From NCBI RefSeq assembly GCF_014192475.1, contig NZ_JACHXZ010000001.1:728012-792011 (forward strand): 64,000 bases of DNA, in the 5' to 3' direction. The first letter of the stretch is position 1; every line of letters starts with the position of its first letter. This document shows, piece after piece, positions 9,486 through 20,400 of this stretch. The notes beneath the pieces are model-generated. The model saw only the letters and a list, made by a program, of their open reading frames with translations, made no database searches and had not been told where the DNA came from. The DNA comes from Simiduia aestuariiviva (lineage in GTDB: Bacteria; Pseudomonadota; Gammaproteobacteria; Pseudomonadales; Cellvibrionaceae). A program made the position numbers and the translations under genes.

Positions 9486-10382
9486 ATGATTTCGCTGAAA
9501 CAATTGACCTACGCGCTGGCCGTGGAAAAAACGCTGCATTTCAAAAGGGCTGCGGAAGCTTGCCACGTCAGTCAATCGGCCTTGAGTACCGCATTGACCG
9601 AGCTGGAAAAGCAGTTGGGAGTGCAGATTTTTGAGCGCGATAACAAGCGAGTGCTGGTGACGCCGCTGGGCCAGGAGGTGCTGCGCAGGGCGCAGGGCAT
9701 TGTGCAGCAAACCCGCGAATTGGAGCGCTTGGCGGATATTCAAAAGGCGCCGCTCAGCTACCCCATGTCGGTGGGTTTGATCCCGACCATCGGACCTTAT
9801 CTATTGCCGAAGATTTTGTCGGAGCTGAATGCGGCCTATCCAGCGTTTTCGCTCAGTGTGGTAGAGGAGCAGTCCCACCAGTTGGTGGATATGGTTCGCA
9901 CTGGCGAGATTGATACCGCGGTATTGGCCTTACCCTTTCCCCACGAAGGCCTGCTGGCATTTGAGTTTTGGGAGGAAGACTTCTACTGGGTGGCCCACAA
10001 AAGTCAGGTGAAAAGTAACCAGCGTGAAATTGCCAGCCGAGAACTTGATCAAGCGAAATTGATGTTGTTAAAGGAAGGCCACTGCTTAAAGGACCACATT
10101 CTCGAGGCGTGCAAGTTGGGTAATCAAACGGCAAATCACGGGTTTGGCGCAACCAGCTTAAACACGCTGATCCAGATGGTCATAGGGCAGCTGGGCACCA
10201 CCCTCGTGCCGGCGATGGCACTGGAATCGCTGATAGCGCACAATGATCAGCTATCGGCCGTGCACTTAAAAGAGCCCAGCCCTCATCGGCGAATTGCGTT
10301 TATCGTGCGCCCGAATTATTCGCGTTTGGCCAGTGTCGAAGCACTGATGGCTGTCTGCAAGAGCGCGCTGATGGCTCGCTAG
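9486..10382 (+). CDS. oxyR: Hydrogen peroxide-sensing LysR-type regulator OxyR
   Basis: 298-aa LysR-family regulator. The winged helix-turn-helix spans about residues 1-60 (FKRAAEACHVSQSALSTAL). The substrate-binding-type domain follows, with redox cysteines C200 and C209 (EGHCLKDHILEAC) at positions equivalent to C199/C208 of E. coli OxyR; their disulfide switches the protein to its activating form. Divergence from ahpC gives the classical autoregulated arrangement. A GST-like gene follows 37 bp downstream and may read through from it. Confidence 0.95.
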   Translation: MISLKQLTYALAVEKTLHFKRAAEACHVSQSALSTALTELEKQLGVQIFERDNKRVLVTPLGQEVLRRAQGIVQQTRELERLADIQKAPLSYPMSVGLIPTIGPYLLPKILSELNAAYPAFSLSVVEEQSHQLVDMVRTGEIDTAVLALPFPHEGLLAFEFWEEDFYWVAHKSQVKSNQREIASRELDQAKLMLLKEGHCLKDHILEACKLGNQTANHGFGATSLNTLIQMVIGQLGTTLVPAMALESLIAHNDQLSAVHLKEPSPHRRIAFIVRPNYSRLASVEALMAVCKSALMAR

Positions 10383-10419
10383 TGGTAAATAATGTGTTGA
10401 GATTGCGTGTGATTTTTCT

Positions 10420-11064
10420 ATGACCCTTCCCGTTTTGTACTCCTTTCGTCGCTGCCCTTACGCCATGCGTGCGCGGCTCGCCCTGCTGGCCACACAGTGC
10501 GCGGTGGAATTGCGCGAGGTGGTGTTGCGCAACAAACCGGAGGCGCTGTTGGCGGCGTCACCTAAGGGCACTGTGCCGGTGCTGATACTGCCCGATGGCG
10601 CGGTGATTGATGAGAGTCGAGACATCATGGCATGGGCCTTTGCACAGCGCCCGGACCATCCGATGGCGCGCGTAGCGGATTCGCTCTTGCAGGATTGGTT
10701 GGATGACAACGATCAGCAGTTTAAGCATTGGCTCGATCGCTATAAATACGCGGACCGTTATCCGGACCAGTCGGCGGCTTACTATCGTGAGCGCGGCGAA
10801 CAATTTTTAGCCAGACTTGAGGCTCAGCTTAAGCAGTCCGCAGGTGAATACCTATTGGGCGCGGACCCCAGCTGGTTGGATTTGGGTGTTATGCCCTTTG
10901 TTCGTCAGTTTGCGCACGTGGATCGCACCTGGTTTGATCACAGTCCCTACCACCATGTTCGACGCTGGTTGGATCACTGGCTTGCCGCCTCGTTATTCTT
11001 ACAGTGCATGAAGAAATATACCCCTTGGGTACCCGGTGCGCCGCCCGAGGTTTTTGGCCGCTAA
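10420..11064 (+). CDS. Glutathione S-transferase-like protein with CPYA motif
   Basis: 214-aa GST-fold protein. The thioredoxin-like N-domain begins LYSFRRCPYAMRARLAL, with a CPYA active-site motif as in omega-class and glutaredoxin-2-like GSTs, where Cys rather than Tyr reacts with glutathione; KGTVPVL and DESRDIM follow. The rest is helical. It is probably a thiol transferase or dehydroascorbate reductase-like enzyme, which fits its place just after oxyR. No good ribosome-binding site was seen before the ATG. It is unrelated in class to the GST at 1142. Confidence 0.8.
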   Translation: MTLPVLYSFRRCPYAMRARLALLATQCAVELREVVLRNKPEALLAASPKGTVPVLILPDGAVIDESRDIMAWAFAQRPDHPMARVADSLLQDWLDDNDQQFKHWLDRYKYADRYPDQSAAYYRERGEQFLARLEAQLKQSAGEYLLGADPSWLDLGVMPFVRQFAHVDRTWFDHSPYHHVRRWLDHWLAASLFLQCMKKYTPWVPGAPPEVFGR

Positions 11065-11290
11065 ACCGCGCCGTGGCACCAACCGGTGCCTTGCTCTCGA
11101 CGGTTACTGGCGCGATGCCTTCTGATTCGCGCACTACCACTGGACCCACCCAAAATGGCCAATTGGCCCAATAGAAGGGCTAAGCCTGAGCCTTGGTAAA
11201 TGCTATTCTGTACGGCTATTTTTCCGCACCGCCCGTCGGGTGGTTCGAGCGCCAACTGCAGCGCTGCCATTTGCTAATACAGAGGTTTTC

Positions 11291-13570
11291 ATGTCTGACG
11301 ATCGCCAAGCGCCCAGCCGCCATCCCGCGCTGGATTACCATGAGTTTCCAAAGCCCGGCAAGCTAGAAATTCGCGCCACTAAACCATTGGCTAACGGCCG
11401 CGATTTAGCGCGCGCCTATTCTCCCGGTGTGGCAGAGGCGTGTATGGAAATTGTCGCAGATCCAGCGGCGGCGGCGAAATACACGGCGCGCGGCAATCTT
11501 GTGGCGGTGGTAAGCAACGGTTCAGCAGCATTGGGGCTTGGCAACATAGGGCCCTTGGCGTCTAAGCCCATCATGGAGGGCAAGGCGGTACTGTTTAAAA
11601 AGTTTGCCAACATCGATTGCTTTGATATTGAAGTGAACGAATCCGATCCTGAAAAATTGGCGGATATTGTGACGGCGCTTGAACCCACCTTCGGTGCCAT
11701 CAATCTGGAGGACATCAAAGCGCCCGACTGCTTTGTTGTGGAAAAATTGTGCCGCGAGCGCATGAATATTCCCGTGTTCCACGACGACCAACACGGCACG
11801 GCCATCGTGGTGGGTGCCGCAGTCACCAATGCGTTGCATGTGGCAGGTAAAAATTTTGGCGACATCAAAGTGGTGTCCACCGGTGGCGGTGCCGCGGGCA
11901 TAGCGTGCCTGAACATGTTGGTGAAGCTGGGGGTGAACCGCGAAAATATCTGGCTGTGTGATATTGAAGGGCTGGTTTATCAGGGGCGCAGCAAAGAAAT
12001 GACCGAGCAAAAGGCGGCATTTGCCCAGGCGAGTGATCTGCGCACGCTTGACGACGTGATCGCGGGCGCCGATTTGTTTTTAGGTTTATCCGGCCCGGGC
12101 GTGTTAAAACCAGACATGGTTAAGCAGATGGCGGCGCGCCCAATTATTTTTGCGCTGGCCAATCCCACACCAGAAATTATGCCCGACGAGGCCCGTGCCG
12201 TTAGTCCCGATGCGATCATCGCCACAGGCCGGTCCGACTTTCCGAACCAAGTTAACAACGTACTGTGCTTTCCGTTTATTTTTCGCGGTGCGCTGGATGT
12301 GGGTGCCACAGAAATTAACGACGCCATGGAAATCGGCTGCGTCGAAGGCATTGCCGCGCTTGCGCGTGCATCTACCAGCGCTGAAGCCGCCGCCGCTTAC
12401 AAAGGCGAGAACCTCAAATTTGGCGCCGATTATTTAATTCCCAAGCCCTTCGACCCGCGCCTGTTGGCGACGGTGGCCTGTGCCGTGGCAAAGGCCGCTA
12501 TGGAAACCGGTGTGGCAGTGCGACCCATTGACGACTTGGCCGCCTATAAAGAAACGCTGAATCGCTCGGTATTTAAATCGGCACTTATCATGCGTCCTGT
12601 ATTCGAGGTCGCCCGCAGTGCGGTGCGGCGTATTATCTTTGCCGAGGGTGAAGATGAGCGAGTGCTGCGCGCGGCTCAGGCCATTACCGAAGAAATGAAT
12701 CACAAGCCGATTCTGATTGGTCGCCCCGAGGTGGTGGAAAGCCGGTTGGAGCGCTTTGGTTTACACATTAAACCGGGGCGCGATTTTGAATTAATTAACC
12801 CTGAACACGACGATCGCTACGCTGACTATTGGGCCAGCTACCACGAGCTCATGCAACGCAAAGGCGTGACGCCGGATCTCGCCAAGGTCATCATGCGTAC
12901 CAACGCCACGGCCATTGCCGCGGTGGCCGTTCAGCGCGGCGATGCCGATAGCATGATATGCGGTACCTTCGGGCAATATTTGTGGCACTTAAATTATGTG
13001 CAGCAAATTATCGGCACTGACAAATTGCGACCGGTGGGCGCTTTATCGCTGATGCTACAAGAAAAGGGACCACTGTTCATTGCCGATACCCATGTGTTCC
13101 CTGAGCCTACACCTGCGCAGGTGGCCGATATTGTCATTGCCGCGGCGCGCCATGTGCGCCGTTTCGGACTGACGCCGCGTATTGCACTGTGTTCGCAATC
13201 GCAATTTGGCAATATGCAGTCTCGCTCGGGTGAAGTCATGCGCGAAGCCATTGCCTTGTTGGATGCGCAGGCGTTGGACTTTAGTTATGAAGGTGAAATG
13301 ACGTTAGACGTGGCGCTAGATCCTGACTTGCGCAACCGCATTTTTCCCAATGCGCGTTTCACCGATCCTGCCAATGTGTTGGTGTTTGCTAATGCCGACG
13401 CAGCCAGTGCCGCACGCAACATTTTAAAAGTGTGTGCCGATGGATTGGAAGTGGGGCCGATTTTGATGGGCATGGGTAACAAGGCGCACATCGTTTCGCC
13501 TACGATTACTGCCCGTGGACTCCTCAACATCGCCGCCTTGGCGGGCACGCCGGTTCACAATTACGGGTAA
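11291..13570 (+). CDS. maeB: NADP-dependent malic enzyme with phosphotransacetylase-like C-domain
   Basis: Oxidative decarboxylation of malate to pyruvate with NADP. From the ATG at 11291 (AGAGG six nt upstream) it is 759 aa, the size of E. coli MaeB. Residues about 1-430 are the malic enzyme domain ([22 protein letters not shown], then a nucleotide-binding STGGGAAG). The rest is a PTA-like regulatory domain ([28 protein letters not shown]), which in MaeB responds to acetyl-CoA. Upstream in-frame codons back to 11240 lack family similarity. It ends at a strong terminator. Confidence 0.95.
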   Translation: MSDDRQAPSRHPALDYHEFPKPGKLEIRATKPLANGRDLARAYSPGVAEACMEIVADPAAAAKYTARGNLVAVVSNGSAALGLGNIGPLASKPIMEGKAVLFKKFANIDCFDIEVNESDPEKLADIVTALEPTFGAINLEDIKAPDCFVVEKLCRERMNIPVFHDDQHGTAIVVGAAVTNALHVAGKNFGDIKVVSTGGGAAGIACLNMLVKLGVNRENIWLCDIEGLVYQGRSKEMTEQKAAFAQASDLRTLDDVIAGADLFLGLSGPGVLKPDMVKQMAARPIIFALANPTPEIMPDEARAVSPDAIIATGRSDFPNQVNNVLCFPFIFRGALDVGATEINDAMEIGCVEGIAALARASTSAEAAAAYKGENLKFGADYLIPKPFDPRLLATVACAVAKAAMETGVAVRPIDDLAAYKETLNRSVFKSALIMRPVFEVARSAVRRIIFAEGEDERVLRAAQAITEEMNHKPILIGRPEVVESRLERFGLHIKPGRDFELINPEHDDRYADYWASYHELMQRKGVTPDLAKVIMRTNATAIAAVAVQRGDADSMICGTFGQYLWHLNYVQQIIGTDKLRPVGALSLMLQEKGPLFIADTHVFPEPTPAQVADIVIAAARHVRRFGLTPRIALCSQSQFGNMQSRSGEVMREAIALLDAQALDFSYEGEMTLDVALDPDLRNRIFPNARFTDPANVLVFANADAASAARNILKVCADGLEVGPILMGMGNKAHIVSPTITARGLLNIAALAGTPVHNYG

Positions 13571-13615
13571 TACTTTCGCGATCTGCACTAATAGCAGTGT
13601 TGACTGCGAAAATAG

Positions 13616-13640
13616 AAAAGGGCCGCGTGGGCCCTTTTTT
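13616..13640 (+). terminator. Intrinsic terminator of maeB
   Basis: Stem AAAAGGGCC / GGCCCTTTT with loop GCGTG and a T-tract, 46 bp after the maeB stop. Confidence 0.85.
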
Positions 13641-14009
13641 ATTTTTCAGTGTAAGTTTGTACACGCGTATGAAAATAGTGTTACTTGTCACCGGTGATGT
13701 GGGCAGCGTTTTTGATGACTCGAAAGTCACAGTTTCCTTTGGTAACAGTGACTCATGCGTCACAAATAGGTGCGTGCAGATGATTGTAAAGCGCAGTTGC
13801 GCTGACTATGGTGTTTTCACTTTCTCGCGGCCACCGTGGATGGTTTGTGTAGATGTATGTGCTGGTGCTTGGCCAGCCACAATGGGGTAAACCACGGAAA
13901 TTCGGATGATGTCAATCCAAGGCTGTATTGGAGGTGAGCAATGACATATCGCGCCGTTGTCTGCGCGATGTGCCAAACATAATAAAAGCAAAAAAATAAG
14001 GACACCCTC
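13641..14009. other. Long lipase upstream region with three GTCA-type dyads
   Basis: 369 bp without a convincing gene. Between 13688 and 13763 there are three dyads sharing TGAC/GTCA half-sites: TCACCGGTGA (13688-13697), TGACT-N4-AGTCA (13716-13729) and GTGAC-N6-GTCAC (13748-13763). They are possible operator sites for the lipase operon, or may belong to structure in a long leader. A ribosome-binding site (ATAAGGA) lies just before the lipase ATG. Confidence 0.4.
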
Positions 14010-14999
14010 ATGAAGCGCATCTTATCGATGTCTCTCGCCTGTATACTTTTTTCGTTTATTTCTTTTTCTTCTGCACACGCCGCCGACACTTCGGGCCGCA
14101 CTCAGCACCCGATCGTTTTGGTCCATGGTTTATCTGGCTTTGATAGCATTCTTGCCGATTATTTTTACGGTGTGAAAGGCGCATTGCGCAATGTGGGCGC
14201 TACCGCTGTGTATACCCCGCAAGTAACTGCATTCGCCAGCAATGAAGCACGAGGCGAGGAGTTGTTAGCCTATGTGGAAGATTTGTTGGCCGTGACCGGC
14301 GCCCAAAAGGTTAATTTAATCGGTCATTCTCAAGGTGGCCCTACCGCCCGCTATGTGGCCTCTGTGCGGCCAGACCTAGTGGCATCGGTTACCTCTGTGG
14401 GCTCCCCGCATTTTGGTTCACCGGTGGCGGATCTTATTAAAGATTCGCCATTGGAAGGGCCGGCACTGGCCATTGGCAACGCAGTGGGTGCGCTGTTGGC
14501 TGCGCTTTCTGGCGACGGCTCGCAGCAGCAAAATGCCATGGGTGCGCTTGCTTCTTTAAACACTGCGGGCGCGCATGCATTTAATGCACAGTTTCCACAG
14601 GGCTTGCGCCAGGGCAGCTGTAAGAAAACGCCTACTTATAATGCAGGTTCCTGGTGGTGGCCAAACTATGTTAAAGATTACTCGGTTAACGATGGTCCAC
14701 GCGTGGTCAATGGCGTGCGTTACTACTCTTGGAGCGGCACCTATACGCCAGCCTTTGACTCAAATGTGCTAGACCCAACCGATGCGTTTTTAGGTTTGAC
14801 GTGGTTATCCATAGGTGAGGCGAATGATGGTCTTGTGGGGCGTTGTTCGTCGCACATGGGGCAGGTGATTCGCGATGACTACACCTTGAACCATATGGAC
14901 GAAATCAATGGTCTGTTTGGTTTGCGGGGTTTGTGGTCCACCAATCCCGTGCAGTTATATGTTTCCCATGCGCGCCGATTAAAGGCTGCAGGGCTATAA
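14010..14999 (+). CDS. lipA: Secreted triacylglycerol lipase, foldase-dependent family I
   Basis: 329-aa secreted lipase of the Pseudomonas/Burkholderia family I type. A signal peptide ends near ASAHA|A (SSAHAADTSG, about residue 24). The oxyanion-hole motif is VHGLSGFD. The catalytic triad is S107 (GHSQGG), D273 (NDGLVG) and H295 (LNHMDE). C204 and C279 fit the single conserved disulfide, and the Asp after H295 fits the calcium site. These enzymes fold in the periplasm with a dedicated foldase and leave by type II secretion; the foldase gene follows directly. The symbol lipA here means lipase, not lipoyl synthase. Confidence 0.93.
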   Translation: MKRILSMSLACILFSFISFSSAHAADTSGRTQHPIVLVHGLSGFDSILADYFYGVKGALRNVGATAVYTPQVTAFASNEARGEELLAYVEDLLAVTGAQKVNLIGHSQGGPTARYVASVRPDLVASVTSVGSPHFGSPVADLIKDSPLEGPALAIGNAVGALLAALSGDGSQQQNAMGALASLNTAGAHAFNAQFPQGLRQGSCKKTPTYNAGSWWWPNYVKDYSVNDGPRVVNGVRYYSWSGTYTPAFDSNVLDPTDAFLGLTWLSIGEANDGLVGRCSSHMGQVIRDDYTLNHMDEINGLFGLRGLWSTNPVQLYVSHARRLKAAGL

Positions 15000-15007
15000 G
15001 CGCCACG

Positions 15008-15031
15008 CGGTGGGACTTAATTGTTCCACCG
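15008..15031 (+). repeat. Intercistronic hairpin between lipase and foldase
   Basis: Stem CGGTGG / CCACCG extended inward by three more pairs (one G-T), loop about 6 nt, starting 9 bp after the lipase stop. There is no T-tract, so it is more likely an mRNA-stabilising or partial-attenuation element than a terminator. Confidence 0.5.
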
Positions 15032-15090
15032 ATTTACGCGTGACTCTGGTGTTACCTTAAACGTGATGAAAGCGTGACGTAAGCGTGATT

Positions 15091-16128
15091 ATGATGAAAT
15101 CGACCTGGTTGCTTGTGTTGTTATCCATTTGGCTAATGGGAATCGCCATTTACGGTGTTTTTTTTGTGAGTGATAACCGCGCGGATGTGACTTACCCAGA
15201 CCAGGTAGTGCAATCAGGTTCGACGACTCATCGTGCACTTGAGCCCGCAGCGCTACAGCAGGTTTTTGAAAAATCATCAGAGCAGCAAGCGGCCTATGAG
15301 GTATTGCTGTCTACATTGCCGGCATCCCTCGCCGATGTGCCTCGCCCCTCACTCCTCAATATCGATAGCAATGGCGAATTGATTGTCGATATCCAGCTTC
15401 GAAATTTGTTTGAGTACTATCTTTCAGCATTGGGTGAGGAACCGCTTGAGCTGGTGTTAATTCGTATTCGGCACGCATTGTCGGAACAATTGACGGCGGA
15501 TGCGCTGGCGAAGGGAGAGGCGTTGTTGGAGGCCTACGTACAGTTTCGCAATCAACAAGGTGTGATTCGCAATGACTATGAGCAGCTTTATGCTGCCGAT
15601 GGATTCAATTTACAAGCGATTCGCGCCATGAAGCACGCAGAGCGGCAGGCGCGCCAATTGTATTTTACCGATGCGCAATCAGAGGCCTTGTTCGGGCCGG
15701 AGGATATGTCGGAGGATGCACTAATTGCGCGCTTGGCCGTGCTGCAGGACGACAGCTTGAGCCAAGAGGCGCGCGCTGAAAAACTACAGAGCATTGACCT
15801 GCACTCACAAGCGGGTATCGAGGCAGAGCGCAACCGCGTGCTTCAATCAACATTGGCGCAGGATGCGCTGCTCGTGGCGCAATCCGAAGATGCATATCGC
15901 GCACGGGTGGACGCGTTTGGCGACGACGTTGCACAGAGATTGCAAGCGCGAGACGCAGAGCGCGCCCAGTGGCGGGCGAGGGTGGCGGCCTATCGGTTGG
16001 ACTTGCAGCCGTTGATGGTTAGCAAGCCCATAGACCCGCAGTTGTTATTTGATTTGCGCCGCTACCATTTCACTGGTGCCGAGCAGGTTCGCATTGCGGC
16101 ATTGGATAGCATAGAGCTTGGCCTGTAG
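15091..16128 (+). CDS. lifO: Lipase-specific foldase (Lif), membrane-anchored
   Basis: About 345-aa steric chaperone for the upstream lipase. A single N-terminal membrane segment (residues about 4-25) anchors it in the inner membrane, followed by a variable linker. The conserved foldase motif appears as LRNLFEYYLSALGE, matching the RxxFDYxxSAxGE signature. The rest is long amphipathic helices that wrap the lipase in known structures. ATGs at 15091 and 15094 and a GTG at 15085 are all possible starts. The 91-bp gap to the lipase with an internal hairpin suggests one operon. Confidence 0.92.
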   Translation: MMKSTWLLVLLSIWLMGIAIYGVFFVSDNRADVTYPDQVVQSGSTTHRALEPAALQQVFEKSSEQQAAYEVLLSTLPASLADVPRPSLLNIDSNGELIVDIQLRNLFEYYLSALGEEPLELVLIRIRHALSEQLTADALAKGEALLEAYVQFRNQQGVIRNDYEQLYAADGFNLQAIRAMKHAERQARQLYFTDAQSEALFGPEDMSEDALIARLAVLQDDSLSQEARAEKLQSIDLHSQAGIEAERNRVLQSTLAQDALLVAQSEDAYRARVDAFGDDVAQRLQARDAERAQWRARVAAYRLDLQPLMVSKPIDPQLLFDLRRYHFTGAEQVRIAALDSIELGL

Positions 16129-16157
16129 TCGTCGCCTAGGTGGCCTAGCTGCCCCGC

Positions 16158-16841
16158 TTAAACAACTTCCCGCCGCAGGATGTTCAACATGGCTTCCGAG
16201 GGCAGAAATAATCGAATGTCTTTGCTAATTTTATCCAGTGCTTCAAAGATATAGTCAAAGTGGGTGCAGCCAAGAATTAAAATTTGCACGCCACTCTTGG
16301 TCAACGCGCTAGTTAATTCCTTGAGCGCGTGTAAATTGACGATCATCTCGGGCGGCAAATTGGCCTCGATGTCCTCGACAATTTGAAGGTTGCCAATGCC
16401 GATGACTTTTGCGGTGGGGTTGAATGCCAAAATGTTTTTTTCGATATTGGCCGTGCTTTGACAATTCGCCGCGAGCAGGCCGAAGTTTCGGTACTGTTTA
16501 GTGAGTTGTTGGTACACCTCGATGGGTGTAACGACTTTTACTTGGCTGTGCGCATGCACACGCTCAAGATTGATGGCACCACTGAGCGAGTTGCAATAGA
16601 TCATGATGGCGTTCATGCCTGCGGCCACTAAGGTATCCATGGCGTTGAGCACCAATTGTGTCAACGCATCTCGATCCAGTGCTTGTAAATTGGTCTGTGC
16701 CTGCGGTGTTTGTGAAATTGAAATGCCGAGCGCACGAGTCTGTTGGGCCTCTAAATAGTTAAGACCGAACTTGGTATCCGTTAAGGTGCCAGCGATGACG
16801 CCCACTGCCAATTCACCACTGTCGATATTGTTGCTTATCAT
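16158..16841 (-). CDS. Aspartate/glutamate racemase family protein
   Basis: 227-aa Asp/Glu racemase fold with the two catalytic cysteines in place: C83 in YCNSLSG and C192 in GCTHFD. It is PLP-independent; the likely reaction is L/D interconversion of aspartate or glutamate, though the family also contains hydantoin racemases and maleate isomerases. Its ATG overlaps the alaE stop by 4 bp (ATGA), so translation is probably coupled and the two genes should act together. It is probably not the cell-wall MurI: MurI-type context is missing and the motif spacing is of the general family. Confidence 0.8.
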   Translation of the reverse strand: MISNNIDSGELAVGVIAGTLTDTKFGLNYLEAQQTRALGISISQTPQAQTNLQALDRDALTQLVLNAMDTLVAAGMNAIMIYCNSLSGAINLERVHAHSQVKVVTPIEVYQQLTKQYRNFGLLAANCQSTANIEKNILAFNPTAKVIGIGNLQIVEDIEANLPPEMIVNLHALKELTSALTKSGVQILILGCTHFDYIFEALDKISKDIRLFLPSEAMLNILRREVV

Positions 16842-17305
16842 GCCATTACCTCTTTAACCGGCGCGGTGGCAGCGGCTAACCCTACGCGGGTCCGCAGCCA
16901 ATCTAAATAAAATCCATAGGGGCGACCCAGTAATCCCGCAATCAGGGATACCGTAATTGCCGCCTTCAATATCTCGGCGGCTCCTGCACCGCCCAAGATC
17001 ATATTTCCGACGTACAAGGGCATTTGGAAAGACAGAAAAACGCCCGTATCCAGCAGGTAGAGTTTCCAGAATCCATCGGTTTCTTGGGCGTTAAAACGCT
17101 GGAATACCCAGCTGCGCCAAAGGCCAAAGGGGCGCGCCACCAGTGAGTTGAGCAGCAGCGCTACCAGTCGCACCTGCAAGTGTTCCCGCCAGCTCATACC
17201 CGCAATGATGATTTCGATGGGCAGTGCCACTAGGTAAGAAAAGCTATTCATGGCCCAGACATCGACGGCAGTGGCCAGCCAAGGGCGGTGTGTGCGGGTG
17301 GTCAT
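16838..17305 (-). CDS. alaE: L-alanine exporter AlaE family protein
   Basis: 155-aa inner-membrane protein with about four hydrophobic segments. It matches the AlaE (YgaW) pattern: AVDVWAMNSFSYLVALPIEI at the first segment, MSWREHLQVRL, then ARPFGLWRSW and GRPYGFYLDWLR at the ends of helices. AlaE exports L-alanine. The start is taken at the ATG at 17305; an in-frame ATG 36 bp upstream would add residues not seen in the family. It is first in a two-gene unit with the racemase. That pairing could imply export of a racemised amino acid. Confidence 0.8.
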   Translation of the reverse strand: MTTRTHRPWLATAVDVWAMNSFSYLVALPIEIIIAGMSWREHLQVRLVALLLNSLVARPFGLWRSWVFQRFNAQETDGFWKLYLLDTGVFLSFQMPLYVGNMILGGAGAAEILKAAITVSLIAGLLGRPYGFYLDWLRTRVGLAAATAPVKEVMA

Positions 17306-17475
17306 GGGGCAAATCCGGGCGACATCGAAAAGGGGCGGCATTATTCTTGTTTGTGGCCCATCTGTCTAGTTTTTGAGCACATTTGTTGCGCGATAAAGTG
17401 GGGCGGGTTATTTAAAACAGCCCGCTCCACAGCGCCTAATCTACTAGGGCGCAGGCGCTCGGGCAGTGCCGACTG

Positions 17476-20400
17476 TTATGGATTGGATGACTCCTGCGCT
17501 GCAGGCCATTGGAATGCACTCATGGCTTCCACAGTTTTATCGATTAAATCACTCAAGGTATTAAGGTCCTGATCTCGTAAGGACATGATTTGTTCGTCAC
17601 CGTTGGTAGATCTTCGCTCAAGTAATAACTCCAACTCAAATGAGAATTGATGGAGACGCATAGCCGCGACGTTGCCTGCCATGCCTTTGATCGCGTGAAT
17701 TTGCTCTTTCAATTCGGTGAGCTTCTTTTGCTTGAAGTTGTTGTGCATTGCCAACTGTTGTCGCTCGGCATCTTCTGCAAAGAGCGTGACCAAACGAGTG
17801 GCGAGGTCGGGCTTTTGGCGACAAAGTTTCCAGAATTTCTCCGTATCCCAAAGGGGCATATGCATGTTTATTGAGTGATCATCCGCAGTACTTGACTGGT
17901 CGTGTTGGCTATCGATTTTTTCACCGTCAGGGGCGCGTTTGGAGTTGTTTTCACCTTGTAGCCACAGCTTTAAGCAAGCTAGAAGGCGGTTGTGGTCAAT
18001 GGGTTTGGTTAGGTAGTCGTTCATGCCCGCCGTCAGGCATTTGTCGCGATCGCCTTTCATGGCGTTAGCTGTCAAGCCGATAATGGCAATGCCGCTATTC
18101 ATGGTGCCAGCAGCGCCTGCGCGAATGCGCCGTGTCGCCTCATAACCATCAAGAATTGGCATCTGGCAATCCATTAGAATTGCGGTGAACGGTTCTGAAG
18201 CAGATTGCAATGTCGTGATAACGTCTTCGCCGTTGTCGACGACCGTGGCGTTCAAACCTAAATCTTTGAGAATGCCAACGGCGACGGCCTGATTTACGAC
18301 ATTGTCTTCAGCGAGGAGCAGCCGCGTGTATTTTGGCCAAATTATCCCTTGTTTGTTAGCAGGGAGCGTCGAGCGCTCCTTGAAACTTTGCAGGTAACTT
18401 TGTGTAAGTATGTCATGTTCATGACTTTGTGAATCTGTTTCAGCCAAAATAGAAAGTGTATCCAACAAGTCATGGGTATTGACCGGCTTGGGAAAATAAC
18501 CACTAAACCCGATTTCTTTGAAATTGGCTTGTTCGCCTTGGTAGCCTTGGGATGTCATCATGACTAAGCGAATACTTTTAAAGTCTTCATTTGCTTTCAA
18601 TTTTTCGCCTAACTCTGCACCATCCATTTCGGGCATGTTCATGTCGATGAAGGCAATGTTAAAAATGGGTTGATCTTCGCCGGCTTCTATTTTTGACGAA
18701 AGTAATGCCAGCGCCGCTGCACCACTGGCAGCCTCTTCTGTATAAATTCCCCAGGATTTCAATTGATCGCACAATACCAGTCGATTGGTGGCGTTATCAT
18801 CAACAATAAGTACACGCAGGTTATGGAGTGTCGCTTCTGGCACAATGCGCGCTTGGTGCTCACTGATGGCGAGGTTTAATTCACAAGTAAACACGCTACC
18901 TTGACCTGCTTCACTTTCAACGCGAACGCTGCCGCCCATGGCCTCTGCAAGTTTTTTAACAATGGCAAGTCCGAGCCCTGTGCCGCCATATTTTCGGGTG
19001 GTGGAACTGTCAACTTGACTAAAGGATTGGAATAGATTTTTTGCGTGTTCCGGTGCTATCCCAATACCTGAATCTTTAACTGCCAGTTCGACCCTAACGG
19101 AATCACCCTGCCGTTCGGTTTGCGCTGAGATGACTATGTCGCCACTGGCAGTGAACTTAATGGCATTGCTGACTAGGTTGTTCAGTATCTGAGAAATTCT
19201 TCCAGGATCTCCAACCAATGTTGCATGCTGTACGTTGGTCAGGTTCACGATGAGCTCTAAATTTTTCTCTTCTGCTTTTATGGAAAGCTGGCTGGCTACA
19301 TCGCCAATGATTGCCAGTAAATCGAAGTCAATTGATTCCAGGTCTATTTTTCCAGCTTCGGCTTTAGAGAAATCCAGTATGTCATTAATAATGCACAGCA
19401 GGCTGTCGGCACTGCTTTCAGCTAAACGCACCATGCGCCGTTGTTCGTTGTCTAAATTTCTTCGTGATAAAAGTTTCAGCATGCCAATGACGCCATTCAT
19501 GGGCGTTCTAATTTCGTGGCTCATGGTGGCGAGGAATTCACTCTTGGCCTTGGCTCCGGCTTCCGCGTGCTGTTTGGCGCGGACTAGCTTTTCCTCGTGC
19601 AGTTGTCGAGCGTCCATCATGATATTAAAGGTGGTGGCGAGTTGCCCGATTTCATCATTAGAGCGCACGTTAACTCGGGCGGTTGAGTTTCCTTGCGCTG
19701 CTTTATGGGCAGTGTTTGCCAGTTCTGCGAGGGGGCGAGTAATCCGCTGTGATAGCCACGCCGCGGATGCTATCACTAGCAGGGCAGTGACGAGAGAGAT
19801 TATCCAAATAAATCCGCCGAGCCAGCTGACGACTTTTAGTGCATCTGTTCGATCAATCTCACTGATAAGCAGCCATTCGACGCCCATTGTTTTAATAATC
19901 TGCCCAGCCCCTATGACGGTATTTCCGTTGACATCAGTGTATTCATACGCGGCGCTGCTCAACGCGTTCGCTTGCCATAATGTGAAGGGTTGGGAGTCTA
20001 CGGTGTGATTGAGGATAGAATCTAGCTCTCCAGAGAGCGGGCTGCGCAACAAGCCGTCTCGCCCGACGAGGAGGTGTTTGGTGTGTGAGTTTTCATCAAT
20101 CTGTAAGGTTTGGATGAGGCGATCGAGGTGGATCTGCAGCGCAATAGCGCCAATGCGTGCGCCTGTGTCGTCAGTTAAGGGTGCGACTAAAAACCCTAGA
20201 AGTTGTCCATTTTTTGGCGTATACCTTTCTAAATCTGAAAAGCGAGTTGCACCCGTGTTTAGCGTCGCCGTTACGGTTTTGGCAAACCGACTTTCTTTGA
20301 GCACTCCCGTCTTTAAATTGCTGCCGAGATCCTTTGCGCGACCGTGGGCGTACAAGATGTTGCTGCTTGAGTCTATGAGATATACATCATTGATATAGTC

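Noticed and set aside
13597..13890. 97-codon open frame on the plus strand after maeB
   Set aside because: It spans the maeB terminator and has no recognisable motif or ribosome site.
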